This document shows positions 51,433-64,000 of a stretch of 64,000 bases of DNA, one piece after another (within the stretch, counting starts at the first letter, position 1; each line of letters starts with the position of its first letter). The stretch covers positions 8,046,520-8,110,519 of the forward strand of contig CM024176.1 of NCBI GenBank assembly GCA_013433145.1, in the 5' to 3' direction. Origin of the DNA: Ascaris suum. Taxonomy: Eukaryota; Nematoda; Chromadorea; Rhabditida; Ascarididae. The notes under the pieces are model-generated. The model was not told where the DNA came from, searched no databases, and saw only the letters and a program-made list of their open reading frames with translations. Position numbers and translations under genes: made by a program.

Positions 51433-52348
51433 CTGTTAAAAACAGTACAGAATTGAGCTTCAAATCTCTCGTTGCAGATTGCCTTAAAATAAAGCACGTA
51501 CGCATTATTTTTCGTTCATATGATGTAGGACATATGCACTAGATTTTGCCTTGCATCGATGGAAGTTCCAGCAGTATATAAATCTGCAAGAGGCGGGAAG
51601 CTCCAGGTAGAAGAAGTCTCTCCATTAAGGACGAAATGACAGTTAAAATGCGAAATGCAGAATATCTTCATTCCAACTTTCTTTTCAAACTGAACACACA
51701 ATGCTTTCATCCTCAAAACTCTAATTATTCCAGGAAAAAATAAACCTAAGCCAGGCCTTCTGAAATACGGTAAGAATAATGTCTATCTATTTTTGTTCTG
51801 TGAGATATGCCTGGCATTTGTTGGACATAGACGTTTATCTCAACGAAGAGGAACATGTCGAATATGGGGAAGACGTTAAGTAATTGATGCTCACTACACG
51901 TAAGACACGACGTCATACATCTAAAGCGCTTTTATTTTCTATGATTAAGACGTAGATTGGATCAGTCAGCCTATGCGTGTACCCTTGAGTTATGCCAGAA
52001 GTCTAGTCTGGAGTTATACAGAACAGCTATATTTATACATGCAATTTGGAGCCTATTTTGAGAGATGTGAGACATTAAATCTGCAACCATGAAAAGCTTT
52101 ATTCTCTAACACTGCTACTGGGCTGCATGATTGTTTGCTTTGTTTGGAGCTTCGCTTTTTCCTCATCTGAAAATTTTGCAACGCATAAAATATGTGCGCA
52201 AGATTTGAGGCGGTCTAGCAAGCCGAGTTTTCCAGAATTGCTGCTCTCTCAATCTGCGATGGTGTTGGCTCTCCTTACAAGCCTTCTGCTGGATTTACGC
52301 TGCAGCCTTCCCGGCAATAATTTTGTTACTTCTCGAATCATTGATTAA

Positions 52349-62126
<9,778 letters not shown>

Positions 62127-63230
62127 CGTCTTGGTTAATGCTCGAATAACTTTGGCACAATTACGTCATCTGAATGAAGGAGAAGATAAAAAACCACGAA
62201 AACACGTTTACAACTTGCGACATTTCGGCGTTTGAATTCGAGGAAGTTATTTGGTGCGCAATCGAGACTAGGTTTTAGAGGCAGTTTGAATAGAGGCGAT
62301 GAAATTTTTGATCTTTTTCGTCCGCCTTCGTCGACAAATACATTTTTGCAGGTTTTTCGCGCTATTAGTGCTTGGATTAGCTCAATCTCCATTGTCGAAG
62401 TTTCTCTGTTTCAAAAGGGAGGCACAGAGAAAGCAGCAAACCTTCACGAATATATATGGACGTGAAGTCCGTAGCGAGTTTCTGGCCATTACATGGAAGT
62501 AATGGCCACTGAGTGCCCCCTCCCCCTCCCCGTATGCTTTCCGAGCTCAGATTTTCTTGCAACGGGAGCGCCACTTGAAATACGACACGAAGTGTCAGCT
62601 TCTCATAGCACGCGAGCTTTCTAAACTTTGGGCCTTCGTAGTCATTTATGACACTTACACTGATAAAGATGTGGTAGAAATTCGGACAATGCACTTCTAG
62701 TCTTTTTTCGTTTGTTTTCCTCGCAGTTTAGTACATTCCAGAATGCACCTTATTAATCATTTTACATGCCGGAAAATGTTCACTCGTGCTGCCACTCAAG
62801 CTTACAATATTTGCATACCGTAATCTGCCTCAATCACCAGGAGTTTCGCAGGGGTGTTCTGACGATTTCATCGAATCATGATTCCCGACTTGAGGAAATT
62901 TTCCTGGACTCATATGCTTGCCCACCTCACATTGTCAATGAAATCGCCAATCTCAGATTCAATTTCTCCCACTTTTCCTTCTCGACTGTTTCCTTTAATA
63001 CCTTTGCGCTCTTATGCATCTGTAATCGAGGTCTCATCTGCCGAAAGCGAGCTAGCCGCATCACTTCTTCGATTATCTCCTTGATTTTTTGCATGTTTCA
63101 CTTCTCATGCCAATCGCACGTTCCTCCGCCCATTTCCTTATCGGAAATTACTTTTCTCAGAGCGCGCAAGATGTCTCTCGTGCTCTTGGAGATGGTCTTT
63201 CTCCGTCGGTGTCCTGTTGCGCATTTTCAG

Positions 63231-63746
63231 TAAGCATGTTATAGCGATTTTTGCGTGTGCGTTTTTATCTTTTCTGTTATTTCAACTCTCGAACGAAGGA
63301 AGATACAATGATGAAATTTGGCATGTGTCTTCTATAGGTTGCATCAAACTCAATTCAGAACTATGCTATGTGATTTTACAAACAAAAGCACTTCATGGTA
63401 TGTCTGCCCATATGCATACGCTATGCGCCACCTTGTCTAAGCGGCACTCTCAACTCGAGAACGATTGAAACACTGCTAGCTGGCAGGCTATATGATACGA
63501 AATGTGAGGTGTTAGGTCACTCATATATACTCATATTCTATCAGTTTCGACTGGAGTTGGAGATACATAACACTCAAATGTATTTCACGAATTTTATGCC
63601 AGATAGATGTCCGTTTCAGATCAGCTGTATCAGTGACGACGAAATCTTTCCGACTGCTTTGATGAGGCGATCGGATTATTTGAAATACGGGAGTATTGCT
63701 GTGCATATTATGCCTCCAGCTGATAATCTGCGAAACAGCTGGTCAG
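63231..63746 (+). CDS. Partial gene: type II membrane protein, possibly GT10-like
   Basis: A TTTTCAG acceptor at 63230 opens a frame with a basic/hydrophobic signal-anchor segment (KHVIAIFACAFLSFLLF) and a lumenal-type stretch up to a donor ATG|GTATGT at 63397/63398. Joining this to an acceptor at 63479 or 63515 preserves the frame into a second exon, which ends at a consensus donor TCAG|GTAAGC (63746/63747). Exon 2 contains YILIFYQF, then RCPFQISCISDD and a SDYLKYGSIAVHIMP segment. Alpha-1,3-fucosyltransferases (GT10) have a Golgi signal anchor followed by an ILFWT-like strand, a CP..C motif and an ADAV.FH motif. The order fits but the identity is weak. The start codon lies upstream and the catalytic half beyond the window, so the gene is partial. 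A chance open frame is less likely here than elsewhere. Confidence 0.4.
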
Positions 63747-64000
63747 GTAAGCAGCAAACAGAAGCGCATATCGTGATGCTTTCCCATCACTTCTCACCAC
63801 TTGTTATGCCTCACTTACAAACAAATAAGCGCGCTTTAGAACTTGCAAGCTTTTTTTTTTACTTTGCTTGTTGGATTTTGCCACGAGTAAATTTTGCTTT
63901 CCGGATTTCGTGCAATCGGTCGCTTTTGTAGGCAAATGTGTTGTCAACCAGTTACTTCTTAGAATTGAACAGCCATTGGGCTAGGCGAGTTAAATGGAAG

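Noticed and set aside
62766..63233. 155-codon plus-strand frame just upstream of the edge gene
   Set aside because: It is the second-longest frame outside the TA array but is pyrimidine-biased (Ser/Phe/Leu/Cys-rich) with no motif. A different frame is used by the signal-anchor exon that follows. Openness is probably compositional.

Overview
This is an AT-rich (roughly 38% GC by eye) eukaryotic window with very low coding density. Acceptor-like TTTTCAG and TTCACAG strings, a possible 50-bp intron, long stretches without usable reading frames and simple (TA)n and poly-G/C tracts suggest an invertebrate. A nematode (hookworm- or ascarid-like) is my best guess, not a demonstrated assignment. There are no operons, ribosome-binding sites or other bacterial features. 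I found no complete, recognisable host gene.

The best-supported object is a decayed Ty3/gypsy-type LTR retrotransposon pol region on the minus strand, about 44.4-46.7 kb. Read right to left, it shows in order: a reverse transcriptase remnant, an RNase H domain, the post-RNase H connection, an integrase zinc-finger segment, an integrase catalytic core and a post-integrase tail. Stops and frame changes interrupt it, and the expected catalytic residues are missing. I could not identify flanking LTRs.

The right edge (63.2-64.0 kb, plus strand) holds the most gene-like host sequence: a hydrophobic signal-anchor exon that can be spliced in frame to a second exon ending at a consensus donor. The product would be a type II membrane protein with a weak, unproven resemblance to the N-terminal region of alpha-1,3-fucosyltransferases (GT10); the gene runs off the window. 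Other exon-like stretches are at 22.2, 26.5, 29.5, 42.6-43.2, 49.3 and 51.2-51.4 kb, all of low confidence. Many reading frames of 100-130 codons are expected by chance in 64 kb of this composition, so most are not listed.

Layout: 0-15 kb is non-coding and holds nearly all the long poly-G/C runs. 15-20.8 kb has little. A (TA)86 tract lies at 20.8-21.0 kb. 22-30 kb has scattered unassigned minus-strand frames. 30-42 kb is largely featureless apart from a perfect hairpin (39.45 kb) and a diverged duplicated segment (40.0 and 40.7 kb). 42.5-46.7 kb contains exon-like pieces and the gypsy relic. 47-62 kb is mostly blank with small tandem duplications. A second TA tract (62.0 kb) precedes the right-edge gene.
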